A DNA stretch of 61,635 bases from Streptomyces barkulensis (GCF_002843305.1 NZ_PGSG01000070.1:1-61635), one strand, 5' to 3'; positions 35,364-44,426 are shown, numbered from the stretch's first letter. The notes: generated by a model from the letters alone, not told the origin. Program-made: numbers and translations.

Positions 35364-36773
35364 TCAGCCTCCTGTCTTCGTCATGCCGCTTTCGGGAAGG
35401 TCCGGGAGCTCGGGACGGCCGGGAGGAGGGGCCCCTGGGGCGCCGGAGGGCCGCGGCCGTCTGCGGGCCGCCGCCCGGCCCGCCACCGCGTAGAGCGCGA
35501 AGGCGGCCACGACGGCGTTGACGGCGGGGATGCCGATGCCCGCGTACTCGCCGGCCAGCGCGCCGGCGGCCCAGCACACCAGGGACAGGGGCATCCAGTC
35601 GGCGATCCCGCCGGGCAGCCCGCCGTGCGAGCGGGCCCGGTCGAGGTCCGCGCGGAACCGCCGCACCACGTAGTACTCGGCGATGATGATCCCGGCCACC
35701 GGCGGGGCGAGCACCCCGACGGTCTCCAGGAAGCCGGTGAAGTCGTCCATCAGACCCGCGGCGGACAGGGCCGTGCCCACCGCACCGATCACCAGCGTCA
35801 CCGTCCGGCGGCCGACGCGTCTGCCGAAGATCACATCGATGCTGTTGACGGTGGCCAGCGCGGACGAGTACAGGTTCCAGTCGTTGATCTTCAGGATCGC
35901 CGTCGCCAGGATCAGCGTGCCCAGCAGGCCGGAGGAGGTGGTGATGATGCCGACGATGTCGGCGGTGCGGGCCGCGTGGCCGAGCAGCACCGCGGTGAGC
36001 CCGATCAGGTACTCCCCCAGCGTCACGCCCAGGAGCGTCTGCTTGACCACGTCGGACGGTCTGCGGTTGAAGCGCGTCATGTCCGGGGTCATCAGCGCCC
36101 CCAGGATGAACGCCCCGGCCACCAGCGTCGTGCCCTCGGCCAGGGACAGCGCCGGCCCCGGCGGGGCCGCGGTCACCAGATGGCCCAGCGAGTGGTCGGC
36201 CAGGGTGTCCACCACCGACCAGCCGGCCAGCAGGAGGAACGCGGGGACGGTCAGGTAGGCCGTCCACGCCATCGTGTTGAAGCCGAACACCGAGACGGCC
36301 GTGACCGCCGCGCCGCCCGCCAGCGCCCAGGCCCACGGCGGCACCCCGCCCGCGAGGCTGTGCATGCCCTGCGCGAACACACCGTTCTGCACGCCGAACC
36401 AGCCGGCGAGGCTGAACGCCACCAGCATGCCCACCGCCGCGGAGCCCTTGCGGCCGAAGCCCGACCAGCGTGCGAGCACCGAGGTCGACAGGCCCTCCTT
36501 CACCCCGGCGACGCCCAGCAGGATCGTGACGGCCTCCAGCATCACCGAGCCGACGGTGATGGCGATCACCGCGTCGGTGAACGTCATCCCGTAGCCCAGG
36601 ACCGCGCCCACCATGAACTGCTGGAAGGAGGAGACCTGCCCGAACCGCTGCACCGCCACCGAGATCCACGAGTAGCGCGCCTCCTCGGGGACCCGGCTGA
36701 GCGAGTAGTCGTCCAGCGCCTCGTCCCGGCCGGGCTCGCCGGCGGCTCCCCGCCCGGCCTCAGCGGGCGCCAC
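35364..36773 (-). CDS. NCS1-family nucleobase permease
   Basis: This 469-residue membrane protein of the cytosine/purine/allantoin permease family has about twelve hydrophobic segments. Family features are the N-terminal DDYSLSRVPEEARYSW, FQQFMVGAVLGYGMTF, GWFGVQNGVFAQG, TPDMTRFNR and LKINDWNLYSSALA. NCS1 carriers import nucleobases or related ring compounds with Na+ or H+. Its start overlaps the end of the cyclodipeptide synthase gene by 14 bases, so the two are translated together. It may supply a base that is joined to a diketopiperazine or may carry the product; both are inference. Confidence 0.85.
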   Translation of the reverse strand: MAPAEAGRGAAGEPGRDEALDDYSLSRVPEEARYSWISVAVQRFGQVSSFQQFMVGAVLGYGMTFTDAVIAITVGSVMLEAVTILLGVAGVKEGLSTSVLARWSGFGRKGSAAVGMLVAFSLAGWFGVQNGVFAQGMHSLAGGVPPWAWALAGGAAVTAVSVFGFNTMAWTAYLTVPAFLLLAGWSVVDTLADHSLGHLVTAAPPGPALSLAEGTTLVAGAFILGALMTPDMTRFNRRPSDVVKQTLLGVTLGEYLIGLTAVLLGHAARTADIVGIITTSSGLLGTLILATAILKINDWNLYSSALATVNSIDVIFGRRVGRRTVTLVIGAVGTALSAAGLMDDFTGFLETVGVLAPPVAGIIIAEYYVVRRFRADLDRARSHGGLPGGIADWMPLSLVCWAAGALAGEYAGIGIPAVNAVVAAFALYAVAGRAAARRRPRPSGAPGAPPPGRPELPDLPESGMTKTGG

Positions 36774-37533
36774 GGGGCACCTCCGCCACCGGGACGGCTC
36801 CGGGCACGGCTTCCGGCACGGCTCCGGGCACGGCTCCGGCCGTGCCGGCCTCCGGTGCCCGCTCGCGGACCACCGCGAAGCCCTGCCCGGGTACCGGTCT
36901 CCAGCTCAGCTCGCGCCGGTAGAAGCGCTCCAGGAAGGCCACCCGCTGGTGGTAGACGAAGAACGACGAACCGTTCCCGGCGATCCCGGCGACTCCGGCG
37001 GAATCGGCGAAGAGGGGCAACTCCGCCAGGAAGTACCGCACCGCACGCCGCAGTTGCTCCTCGCCCGGGACGGTGCCGGGCGGCAGCCTCCGGTCCAGTA
37101 CCCAGTGGGACGCCTCCATGCAGGCGGCGCGGAAGGAGACGTCTTCCCGGAACAGCAGGTGCGCCTCCGCCAGGAGCTGTCCGTAGCGCGCCGAGCCGCC
37201 CAGCCGCTCCATGCCCAGGACGAGCCTTCGCGGTTCCTCGACCCCCAGGCTCCGCAGCGCGGTGGTGATCTTGTTGTGGACGTACCGGCCCTGGCTCCGC
37301 GCCTTGTGGCGCGCGCGGCCCGGCTCGCACCCCAGCGCTTCCAGCGTGTACGCGGCCACCGTGTCCGGCACGAAGAAGCGCACCCGCTCGAAGCGCTCCA
37401 TCCCCCAGCCCGCCAGGGCGGTCAGCCGCCGGGTACTGAAGTAGCTGTTGAACGGGCTGACCCCGATGCAGGCGACGGCCGCTTCGGGGAGTAATTCACG
37501 GCAGTTCTCGGTAAGTGGTTCGATCTCAAACAC
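36760..37533 (-). CDS. tRNA-dependent cyclodipeptide synthase (NYH type)
   Basis: This 257-residue enzyme joins two aminoacyl-tRNAs into a cyclodipeptide. Class residues are visible. The nucleophilic Ser26 and Asn29 are in IGVSPFNSYFS, Tyr167 and Glu171 are in RYFLAELPLFADS, and Tyr194-His195 are in FFVYHQRVAF. The Asn/Tyr-His set places it in the NYH subfamily, like AlbC. I chose GTG 37533, preceded by GAGGTGG. Longer in-frame starts upstream give unrelated sequence. The C-terminus has an unusual repeat tail (GAVPGAVPEAVPGAVPVAEV) which overlaps the permease start. Which amino acids it uses cannot be told by eye. Confidence 0.9.
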   Translation of the reverse strand: MFEIEPLTENCRELLPEAAVACIGVSPFNSYFSTRRLTALAGWGMERFERVRFFVPDTVAAYTLEALGCEPGRARHKARSQGRYVHNKITTALRSLGVEEPRRLVLGMERLGGSARYGQLLAEAHLLFREDVSFRAACMEASHWVLDRRLPPGTVPGEEQLRRAVRYFLAELPLFADSAGVAGIAGNGSSFFVYHQRVAFLERFYRRELSWRPVPGQGFAVVRERAPEAGTAGAVPGAVPEAVPGAVPVAEVPRGAR

Positions 37534-37792
37534 AATCCACCTCGGGTCGTGGTTCGGACAGCCCCCCCATCCGATCGGGTCACGGCCTGCAAGCCGATGA
37601 ATGGGATGATGACGGCCGGACGGGAGGCCGGGTAGTGCCGACCGGTTATGCCGTCCGCGCGCACCCGCCCGGGCGGATCCGCTCACCTGCCGACGGAATC
37701 CCACTGCCCCGCACGCGCGAAAATCGACAGAATTTGCATCGTGCTCGATCCGGCTCTGGCGCGGGCGGACGGAATCCGCTTAGCCTCCGATC

Positions 37793-38704
37793 ATGGAATT
37801 ACAGATCCGCCATCTGCGCCTGCTGCGCGTCGTCGCCGACACAGGGAGCCTCAACAGGGCGGCGGCGGCGCTGGAACTGCCCCAGCCGGCCCTGAGCCGC
37901 CAGATACGGAGGCTGGAGGAGCTGCTCGGCGGGACTCTGTTCGAACGCGGCCCCCACGGCGCCCGGCCCACCGCCCTCGGCAGCACCGTCCTCGACCACG
38001 CGGAGTCCGTCCTCCGCATCCTCGACGACTTCGGGCGGCGGTTGCACGACCACCGCGAAGTCCGGAGCCGGGCGCTGCGGGTGGGCTGGGCGAGCAGCGT
38101 GCTCCACCAACCCCTGCTGGACTCCCTGCGGCGGCTGCCGTGCGGAGAACGCCCGCGGATCGTGGTCACCGGCTCCACCCGGGAACTGGTGGACCTGCTG
38201 CGGGCCAGGGAGATCGACATCGCGCTGCGCGACCACGTCTCCGGGCAGGACGGCCCGCTCCCGTCCGCGGACGGCCCGGTCGCACAGATCGCCTGGGGAC
38301 ACAGTCCGGTACTCCTCGCGGTCGCCGCCGACCGGCCGCAGGCCACCGCGGAACGGCTCACCATGGCCGACCTGGCGCATGAGGAGTGGATCTCGGTCAC
38401 CGGCCCCGACGGCTGCGACGGCAAACTCCGCGCCCTCTGCGCCTCCTACGGATTCACACCGCGCATCACCCACGACATCCCGGTCTCCGGGCCTCGCTGC
38501 GATGTGATCCGGATCCGCGGCTGCGTCGCCCTGAGCCAGGCGTGCCGGCCGCTTCTGCCCGGGGTGGTCCACCGCTCCGTGGACGACCTCGGACTGCGGG
38601 TCAGCCATCTGGTGGCGTTCCGCAGGGACAGCCGGATCGCCGCACAGGTTCCGGCGCTGGCCTCGGTCCTCTCCGCGGCGCGTCCGCTGCCGGTCCCCGC
38701 ATGA
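37793..38704 (+). CDS. LysR-family regulator
   Basis: This 303-residue LysR-type protein has its winged helix at about 1-60 (LLRVVADTGSLNRAAAALEL, QPALSRQIRRLEELLGGTLF) and a substrate-binding domain after about 90. It is divergent from the cyclodipeptide synthase gene, with 259 bases between. LysR proteins usually control the divergent gene, so it is the likely pathway regulator. An ATCGA...TCGAT pair at 37723-37749 is a possible binding site. The stop overlaps the start of a second LysR gene. Confidence 0.88.
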   Translation: MELQIRHLRLLRVVADTGSLNRAAAALELPQPALSRQIRRLEELLGGTLFERGPHGARPTALGSTVLDHAESVLRILDDFGRRLHDHREVRSRALRVGWASSVLHQPLLDSLRRLPCGERPRIVVTGSTRELVDLLRAREIDIALRDHVSGQDGPLPSADGPVAQIAWGHSPVLLAVAADRPQATAERLTMADLAHEEWISVTGPDGCDGKLRALCASYGFTPRITHDIPVSGPRCDVIRIRGCVALSQACRPLLPGVVHRSVDDLGLRVSHLVAFRRDSRIAAQVPALASVLSAARPLPVPA

Positions 38705-39642
38705 CCGCCGTGGACGTGGAGATCCAGGATCTGCGGGTGCTGCGCGCGGTCGCCGACACCGGAAGCCTGGCCGGCGCCGCCCGGGCGCTCGGCCTCAGCC
38801 AGGCCGGCGTCAGCCGCCGGATCCAGCGCGCCGAACGGGCCACCGGCCTGGTCGTCCTGCGCCGCGACCACCGCGGTGCCCTTCTCACGGCGGCCGGCCG
38901 GCTGCTGCTGGACTGCGCCGACGAACTGCTTCCGGTGGTCGACCGGCTGCTGGCCGCCGGCGCGCACGGGGACCCGCCGGGCCCGGCGGCGGAGCGCCTG
39001 CGCATCGGGGCCGTCCCCCACCCCGCTCTGCCGCTCGTCACCGCCCGTGCCCGCGCCCTGCTGCCGTCGGCCGCCGTCGAGGTGCGCACCGTGGACTGCG
39101 GCGCCGTGGACTGCGGCGCCGCCCTGCCGGACCTCTTCCGCCTGCACCGCCTGGACCTGGTCGTGTTCCGGCACTTCCCCCAACTGGACGGGCCCCTGCC
39201 GGACACCCTCGGCACGGCCGTGCTCGCCGAGGAGAGCCTGCTCGTCCGGACCGCGGCCGACCACCGGCCGGCGGAGCGGGCCTCGGTCTCCCTCTTCGAC
39301 ATCGACGGCCGGACGTGTCTGCTCCCCGCGGGTCGCCGGCACGCCGCCCTGCACCACCGCTTCATGACCGCGGTGCGGCGCCGCGGCGTGCACGTCGAAG
39401 TGCGCTGGGCGGCCGACGAGGCCGAGGCCGCGGCGCTGGCCTGCGCCACCGGCGGCGTACTGCCCGCCTACCCGCTCCCGGCCCCGGCGGCCGGGATGGT
39501 CTGCCTCCCGCTGGACGACGACGCCGTCCGCCACCGGCTGCTCCTGGCCTGGCGGCCCGGTGACCGCGCCGCCGCCTGGGCGCACCGGCTGGCCGGGGCG
39601 GTCCGGGAGTCCTACACGGGCGGGGGCGCGGGCGGAATCTGA
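38701..39642 (+). CDS. Second LysR-family regulator
   Basis: This 313-residue protein has a LysR winged helix (LRVLRAVADTGSLAGAARAL, SQAGVSRRIQRAERATGLVV, about 10-50) and a variable effector domain. It starts at ATG 38701, within an ATGA overlap with the preceding LysR gene, so both are made together. The two share the DTGSL helix pattern but are otherwise different, which suggests an old duplication or two separate controls. Cys pairs occur in a short duplicated segment, VDCGAVDCGAA near residue 125. The start is clear; longer in-frame readings upstream overlap the first gene. Confidence 0.82.
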   Translation: MTAVDVEIQDLRVLRAVADTGSLAGAARALGLSQAGVSRRIQRAERATGLVVLRRDHRGALLTAAGRLLLDCADELLPVVDRLLAAGAHGDPPGPAAERLRIGAVPHPALPLVTARARALLPSAAVEVRTVDCGAVDCGAALPDLFRLHRLDLVVFRHFPQLDGPLPDTLGTAVLAEESLLVRTAADHRPAERASVSLFDIDGRTCLLPAGRRHAALHHRFMTAVRRRGVHVEVRWAADEAEAAALACATGGVLPAYPLPAPAAGMVCLPLDDDAVRHRLLLAWRPGDRAAAWAHRLAGAVRESYTGGGAGGI

Positions 39643-39688
39643 ACCGGAGCCCCGGTTCCGAGGGCCGCCCCGCGACCCCCGGAACCGG

Positions 39689-39715
39689 CCCGTCGCCGCT
39701 TCAAGCGGCGACGGG
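39689..39715. terminator. Convergent hairpin terminator between LysR gene and tRNA-Cys
   Basis: CCCGTCGCCGCTT pairs exactly with AAGCGGCGACGGG around a single base. It is just past the 3' end of the tRNA on the minus strand and after the second LysR stop on the plus strand, so it may serve both. Confidence 0.65.
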
Positions 39716-39724
39716 ACCGGCCGG

Positions 39725-39795
39725 AGGTGGAGACAGGATTCGAACCTGTGTGAACGGCTCTGCAGGCCGCCGCCTCGCCTCTCGGCCACTCCACC
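39725..39795 (-). tRNA. tRNA-Cys (anticodon GCA)
   Basis: On the minus strand the acceptor arm GGTGGAG pairs with CTCCACC. The D arm is GCC...GGC, the anticodon arm is GCGGC-CTGCAGA-GCCGT with GCA at positions 34-36, and the T arm is ACAGG-TTCGAAT-CCTGT. The discriminator base is T, which is the identity base for cysteine tRNAs. CCA is not encoded. It marks the end of the cyclodipeptide block. Confidence 0.93.
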
Positions 39796-40277
39796 GAAAA
39801 CGGACTCCCGGGGTTCTCGTCATCGAACGGGAAAATGCGGCCGACCGCACCGCTTTCCGCCGACACCCTGAACGCTAGCAGAATTCCCCCCGCTCGGGAA
39901 CAGATGACTTCCAGCCGCTTTTCCATGCGAACACTCAGCCTCTTTCCCACATAACACCCTATGCCTTTACGGTGGATTCCATGCCACCCCTTCACACCCT
40001 CGGGCACATTTCAGGGAAATCTGCTCCGACATTCTCGCGCACCTCGGCTTCCGGGTTTTCTCCCGGATCGGTGAAGGGGCGGCGGGCGTTCGCCGCCCGG
40101 GGCCGGGGGCATGGCGGGGTCGCTCCGGCCGCGCACCGCCCGCTGACATCCCCGAAGGCGCCCCGTACCATGTGGGCCGATCGATTCCGGTCACATCCGA
40201 TCACACCCCCGGCGCGCCCCGAAGCACTCCGAAGCGCGCCGGAACGCACCACCGCGCGAGCACGAAACGGAGCACCC
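39796..40277. other. Intergenic stretch between tRNA-Cys and uracil-type permease
   Basis: About 480 bases without a gene that I can support. Its first half is less GC-rich than its surroundings (for example CCTTTTCC-like and ACATAACACC stretches), as is common around tRNA promoters. A hairpin GGCGGGCG-TTC-CGCCGCCC-like stem is near 40080-40105. The right end is the leader of the permease gene with GGAG five bases before its ATG. Confidence 0.5.
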
Positions 40278-41720
40278 ATGGGCCTCGGTCTGCGCTGGAC
40301 CCTGCACGGCGACGGTCGCACACCGGCGCCCGGAGCCGTCGTACGGCCCGACGAGCGGCTGTCGTGGCCGCGGACGGCCGGGCTGGGAGCCCAGCACGTG
40401 GTGGCGATGTTCGGGGCCACCTTCGTCGCTCCGGTGCTCATGGGCCTGGACCCCAATCTGGCCATCATGATGTCGGGCGTCGCCACCATGGTGTTCCTGC
40501 TCATGACGCGCGGCCGGGTGCCGAGCTATCTGGGCTCCAGCCTCTCCTTCGTCGGCGTCGCCGCGGCGATCCGGGCCTCGGGCGGCGACAGCGGGACGAT
40601 CACCGGGGCGCTGCTGGTGGTCGGCTTGGTGCTGCTGCTGGCCGGCCTGGTGGTGCAGAGGTTCGGCGCGCGGGTCATCCACGCGGTGATGCCGCCCGTG
40701 GTCACCGGTGCGGTCGTGATGCTGATCGGCTTCAACCTGGCGCCGGTGACGGCCTCGACGTACTGGCCGCAGGACCAGTGGACGGCGCTGCTGACCATGC
40801 TCTTCACCGGGCTCGCGGTGGTGGCGCTGCGTGGTTTCTGGTCCCGTGTGGCGATCTTCCTCGGGCTGGTCTTCGGCTACGTCGTCTCCTGGGCCATGGA
40901 CCGCCTCTTCGGGAAGATCCACTCCCCGGCGGGCGGCGGGGAGGCCGTCGACCACTGGCGGCTGGACCTCTCGGGCGTCTCCGAGGCCGACTGGATCGGG
41001 CTGCCCTCCCTCCACGCCCCCGAGTTCCAGTGGTCGGCGATCCTGGTGGCGCTGCCGGTGGTGATCGCGCTGATCGCGGAAAACGCGGGCCATGTGAAGG
41101 CCGTGGGCGAGATGACCGGCGATCCGCTCGACGACAAGCTGGGCACCGCGATCGGCGCCGACGGCGCGGCCACGGTGCTGTCCACCGCGGTCGGCGGCCC
41201 GGCCACCACCACGTACTCCGAGAACATCGGCGTGATGGCCGCGACCCGCGTCTACTCCACCGCCGCCTACTGGGCCGCCGCCTGCTTCGCCGTGCTGTTC
41301 GGGCTCTGCCCGAAGTTCGGCGCGGTGATCGCCGCGATCCCCGGCGGTGTGCTCGGCGGGATCACCGTGATCCTCTACGGCATGATCGGCCTGCTCGGCG
41401 CGCAGATCTGGCTCGCGGGCCGGGTGGACCTGCGCAACCCGCTGAACCTGGTGCCGGTCTCGGCGGGCGTCATCATCGGCGTCGGCGGCGTCAGCCTGGA
41501 GATCACCGACAGCTTCGAACTGAACGGCATCGCGCTGGGCACCATCGTCGTCCTCACCGGCTACCACGTGCTGCGGGCGCTGGCCCCGGCGCACATGCGC
41601 GTCCAGGAGCCGCTGCTGGACGAGGGCACCTCCTCCTACGACACCGAGACCGCGGACGGCGGCGCGGACGGCGCCGGCGGCGCGGAGGACACGGACGGCA
41701 CCGGGCCCGGCAAGCGGTAG
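40278..41720 (+). CDS. NCS2-family uracil/xanthine permease (UraA-like)
   Basis: This 480-residue nucleobase/cation symporter-2 protein has about 14 membrane segments. Family motifs include GAQHVVAMFGATFVAPVLMG near residue 45, the substrate region IALIAENAGHVKAVGEM, and the second site GGPATTTYSENIGVMAATRV, which matches uracil carriers more than xanthine carriers. The C-terminal 30 residues are acidic and disordered (ETADGGADGAGGAED). It imports a pyrimidine base with protons. The start ATG 40278 is chosen for GGAG upstream and for family length; it is separate from the NCS1 permease near the cyclodipeptide synthase. Confidence 0.85.
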   Translation: MGLGLRWTLHGDGRTPAPGAVVRPDERLSWPRTAGLGAQHVVAMFGATFVAPVLMGLDPNLAIMMSGVATMVFLLMTRGRVPSYLGSSLSFVGVAAAIRASGGDSGTITGALLVVGLVLLLAGLVVQRFGARVIHAVMPPVVTGAVVMLIGFNLAPVTASTYWPQDQWTALLTMLFTGLAVVALRGFWSRVAIFLGLVFGYVVSWAMDRLFGKIHSPAGGGEAVDHWRLDLSGVSEADWIGLPSLHAPEFQWSAILVALPVVIALIAENAGHVKAVGEMTGDPLDDKLGTAIGADGAATVLSTAVGGPATTTYSENIGVMAATRVYSTAAYWAAACFAVLFGLCPKFGAVIAAIPGGVLGGITVILYGMIGLLGAQIWLAGRVDLRNPLNLVPVSAGVIIGVGGVSLEITDSFELNGIALGTIVVLTGYHVLRALAPAHMRVQEPLLDEGTSSYDTETADGGADGAGGAEDTDGTGPGKR

Positions 41721-41883
41721 GCGGCGGTACGGCCGCCCGCCGCCTGTCCGCTGCCGCCCGCCGCCCGCCGTTCCTGCGCGGCAGGTCGCGGACAGTGGTT
41801 CGCCGTCCGTTCGGGGGTCGCCCGATCCGGGGGACTTCCCACTCCGCCCCCTGCGCCCGTCCTCTTTCTGCCACGCTGAGCGC

Positions 41884-42759
41884 ATGACGATGACGCAGTC
41901 CGGGTCCGCCGCCGGACCCGCCGCCGCGGACAGGACGGACGAGGCGGGCGGGGCGGAAGGGATGGACGGAGTGATCGCGCGGATGCGCGCGCTCCAGGAG
42001 GAACTGCCGCCGCACGACGGGGTGGCGGCCTTCAACCGGGTCTATCTGGCCGTGACGCTGTCGGTGCGCCACAGCCTCGTCGACGGCCTCCTGCCCCGCC
42101 CCCGCTCCGCGGCGGCCCTGGCGGCGGTCTTCGCCGGACGCTACCCGGCCGCCGTCGACCTGGCCTCCGCCGGAGGGCCCGTCCCCGCCTGCTGGCGCCC
42201 GCTGTTCCGGGCGCGCCACCACACGGGCGTGCACCCCGCGCAGTTCGCGCTGGCGGGGGTCAACGCGCACATCGGGTACGACCTGGCACTGGCCGTGGTG
42301 GACACCGCCCGGGCGCACGGGTGCGAACCCTCCGCGCTCCAGGGCGCGTTCGACCGGATCGGAGACGTCCTGGTGGAGCTGGAGGAGCGGATCCGCGAGG
42401 ACCTGGCGCCCGGCCCCGGTCCGCTGGACGTCGCCGACCCGCTCACCCATCTGATCGCCGGCTGGAACATGGAGCGGGCCAGGGATTCGGCCTGGTCGGC
42501 GGCGCGGCTGCTGTGGAGCATGCGGCGGCTGCCGGAGCTGGCCGAGGAGTTCACCCGCCGGCTGGACACCGGGGTGGGCCTGGTGGGCCGCTTCCTGCTC
42601 ACCCCGCTGGAGCGCCGCCCGGACGCTCGGCGGGAGAGGTCCCTCCAGGCGTCCGGATGCGCTTCCCGGCCGTCCCGGCCCGCGCAGCCCTCCCGCCCCG
42701 CGCAGCCCTCCCGGGCCGCTCAGTCCTCGGAGAGTTCGACCGGGGCGATCTCGTCGTAG
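41884..42759 (+). CDS. DUF5995-family protein
   Basis: This 291-residue protein resembles the actinobacterial DUF5995 group. Its core is helical, with AFNRVYLAVTLSVRHSLVDG, a histidine-rich segment FRARHHTGVHPAQFALAGVN and WNMERARDSAWSAARLLWS near residue 200. The His-rich helices could bind a metal or an acyl substrate, but no function is established from what I can see. The C-terminal 30 residues are a repeat tail (SRPAQPSRPAQPSRAAQ) and overlap the end of the oxidase gene on the other strand by 40 bases, so the two transcripts converge. Confidence 0.65.
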   Translation: MTMTQSGSAAGPAAADRTDEAGGAEGMDGVIARMRALQEELPPHDGVAAFNRVYLAVTLSVRHSLVDGLLPRPRSAAALAAVFAGRYPAAVDLASAGGPVPACWRPLFRARHHTGVHPAQFALAGVNAHIGYDLALAVVDTARAHGCEPSALQGAFDRIGDVLVELEERIREDLAPGPGPLDVADPLTHLIAGWNMERARDSAWSAARLLWSMRRLPELAEEFTRRLDTGVGLVGRFLLTPLERRPDARRERSLQASGCASRPSRPAQPSRPAQPSRAAQSSESSTGAISS

Positions 42760-44426
42760 ACGTCGCCCGGCCCGGGGTTGGCGGGGTCGGTGGAACCGCC
42801 GAGGTGGTGCATCACGCCCCACACCGCGTTGAGGGCGGTCTGCACCGCGCCCTCGGCCCAGCCGGCCGTCCAGGAGATGTCGTCGCCGGCGAGGAAGACG
42901 CCGCGCTTGTCCTCGGGCAGCCGGTCCTGCGCGAAGTGGGTGAACAGCCGCCGCTGGTAACGGTAGTGGCCCGGCAGGTTGGCCTTGAAGGCCCCCATGA
43001 AGTACGGCTCGTTCTCCCAGGAGACGGTGACCGGGTTGCCGGTGATGTGCTTGCGGATGTCGACGTCCGGATAGATCTCGCGCAGGGACTTGAGCATGAC
43101 CTCCAGCCGCTCCTGAGGGCTGAGCGGCAGCCACTTCAGGGAGTCGTCGCACCAGGTGTAGGACAGGCACATCACGGCCGGCCGGTCCGGGCCGTCGTCC
43201 AGCAGGTAGGTGCCCCGCGTCATGCGGTCGGTGAGCGTCATGCTCATCACGTCCCGGCCGGTGTGCTCGTCCCTGTCCAGCCAGAACGGCCGGTCCACCG
43301 GCACGAACAGCTTGGAGGACTCCATGTAGTGGGTCCGCTCGATCGCCGTCCAGTGGTCGATGGGGAACAGGTCGTCGTCACAGTCGATCTTCGACAGAAG
43401 CATCCACGACTGGGCGGTGAAGACCGCCGCCCGGTAGGTGCGCACGTCGCCGGTGGCGTCGGTGACGGTGATGCGGTTGCCCGCGGTGCGGTGCAGCCGG
43501 GTCACGGCCGGGCGCGGGTCGCCACCGTGCAGGGACTTCAGTGAGGTGCCCTTCGGCCAGTGCACCGGCTTGGCCGGCTCGCGCTCCCACAGCCGCAGCG
43601 GGAGCTGCTGGCTGCCGCCGACGATGCCGCGGTGGTCGTCGTCGGCTCCGGTGTAGACGACCCGCAGGATCTCCAGGATGGAGTTGGGGAAGTCGGTGTC
43701 CCAGCCGCCGGTGCCGAAGCCGACCTGGCCGAAGATCTCCCGGTGGCGGAAGGAGGAGAACGCCGGGGAGTCGCACAGGAAGCCGTAGAAGGTCTGGTTG
43801 TCGAGCTTCTCCACCAGACGCGACCAGATCTCGCGGATGCGCGGCACGTCGCGCGTCCGTATGGCCCGCTGCATGCCGGAGAAGTCGGCGCCCTCCTCCA
43901 GGCAGGCGTTCCAGGCCTCCATCACCTGGTGGTAGACCTCCGGCAGGTCGTCCAGGGTGCGGGCGTAGTGGGACTCGCCCTTGAGGTCGACGACGGTGGA
44001 GGGGGTGTCGGGCGCCAGCGGGTTGGGGAAGGGCTTGGTCTCCAGCCCCACCAGGTCCGCGTAGTGCCAGAAGGCGGTGGACGAGGGCGGGAAGCGCATC
44101 GCGCCCATCTCGGCGGTCAGTTCGGGGTCGCAGCCCTCGAAGCGGGCGGTGCGCAGCCGCCCGCCGATCCGGTCGGCCTCGTAGACCACCGGCTTCAGGC
44201 CCATCTTCATCAGCTCGTACGCGGTGATGATCCCCGACAGTCCGCCGCCGACGACCGCGACCTCGGTGCCGTGCTCGGTGGCGGGCACCTGGCCGAGGCC
44301 GGCGGGGTGGGCGAGGTAGTCGTCGTAGGCGAAGGGGAAGTCCGGGCCGAACATGGTGACGGGCGGTTCGGTCCGCGCCTGTGCGTGCTGCTCGTCGTGG
44401 ACGGCGGCGGGCACCGTGGAGGTCAT
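42720..44426 (-). CDS. davB: FAD amine oxidase, lysine 2-monooxygenase-like (DavB)
   Basis: This 568-residue FAD-dependent amino acid oxidase is very close in pattern to the lysine 2-monooxygenase DavB that I recall from Pseudomonas. It shares FGPDFPFAYDDYLAHPAGLG, the FAD site VAVVGGGLSGIITAYELMKM, VYEADRIGGRLRTARFEG, FGQVGFGTGGWDTDFPNS, MTLTDRMTRGTYL and the C-terminal FLAGDDISWTAGWAEGA. DavB converts L-lysine to 5-aminopentanamide, but other amino acids are possible for homologues. The next gene upstream is an amidase of the DavA type, which fits the lysine-to-5-aminovalerate route. It is cytoplasmic, with no signal peptide. Confidence 0.78.
   Translation of the reverse strand: MTSTVPAAVHDEQHAQARTEPPVTMFGPDFPFAYDDYLAHPAGLGQVPATEHGTEVAVVGGGLSGIITAYELMKMGLKPVVYEADRIGGRLRTARFEGCDPELTAEMGAMRFPPSSTAFWHYADLVGLETKPFPNPLAPDTPSTVVDLKGESHYARTLDDLPEVYHQVMEAWNACLEEGADFSGMQRAIRTRDVPRIREIWSRLVEKLDNQTFYGFLCDSPAFSSFRHREIFGQVGFGTGGWDTDFPNSILEILRVVYTGADDDHRGIVGGSQQLPLRLWEREPAKPVHWPKGTSLKSLHGGDPRPAVTRLHRTAGNRITVTDATGDVRTYRAAVFTAQSWMLLSKIDCDDDLFPIDHWTAIERTHYMESSKLFVPVDRPFWLDRDEHTGRDVMSMTLTDRMTRGTYLLDDGPDRPAVMCLSYTWCDDSLKWLPLSPQERLEVMLKSLREIYPDVDIRKHITGNPVTVSWENEPYFMGAFKANLPGHYRYQRRLFTHFAQDRLPEDKRGVFLAGDDISWTAGWAEGAVQTALNAVWGVMHHLGGSTDPANPGPGDVYDEIAPVELSED

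Noticed and set aside
39725..40277. Integration site (att) at the tRNA-Cys gene
   Set aside because: I found no second copy of the tRNA 3' end within the window and no intact integrase next to it.
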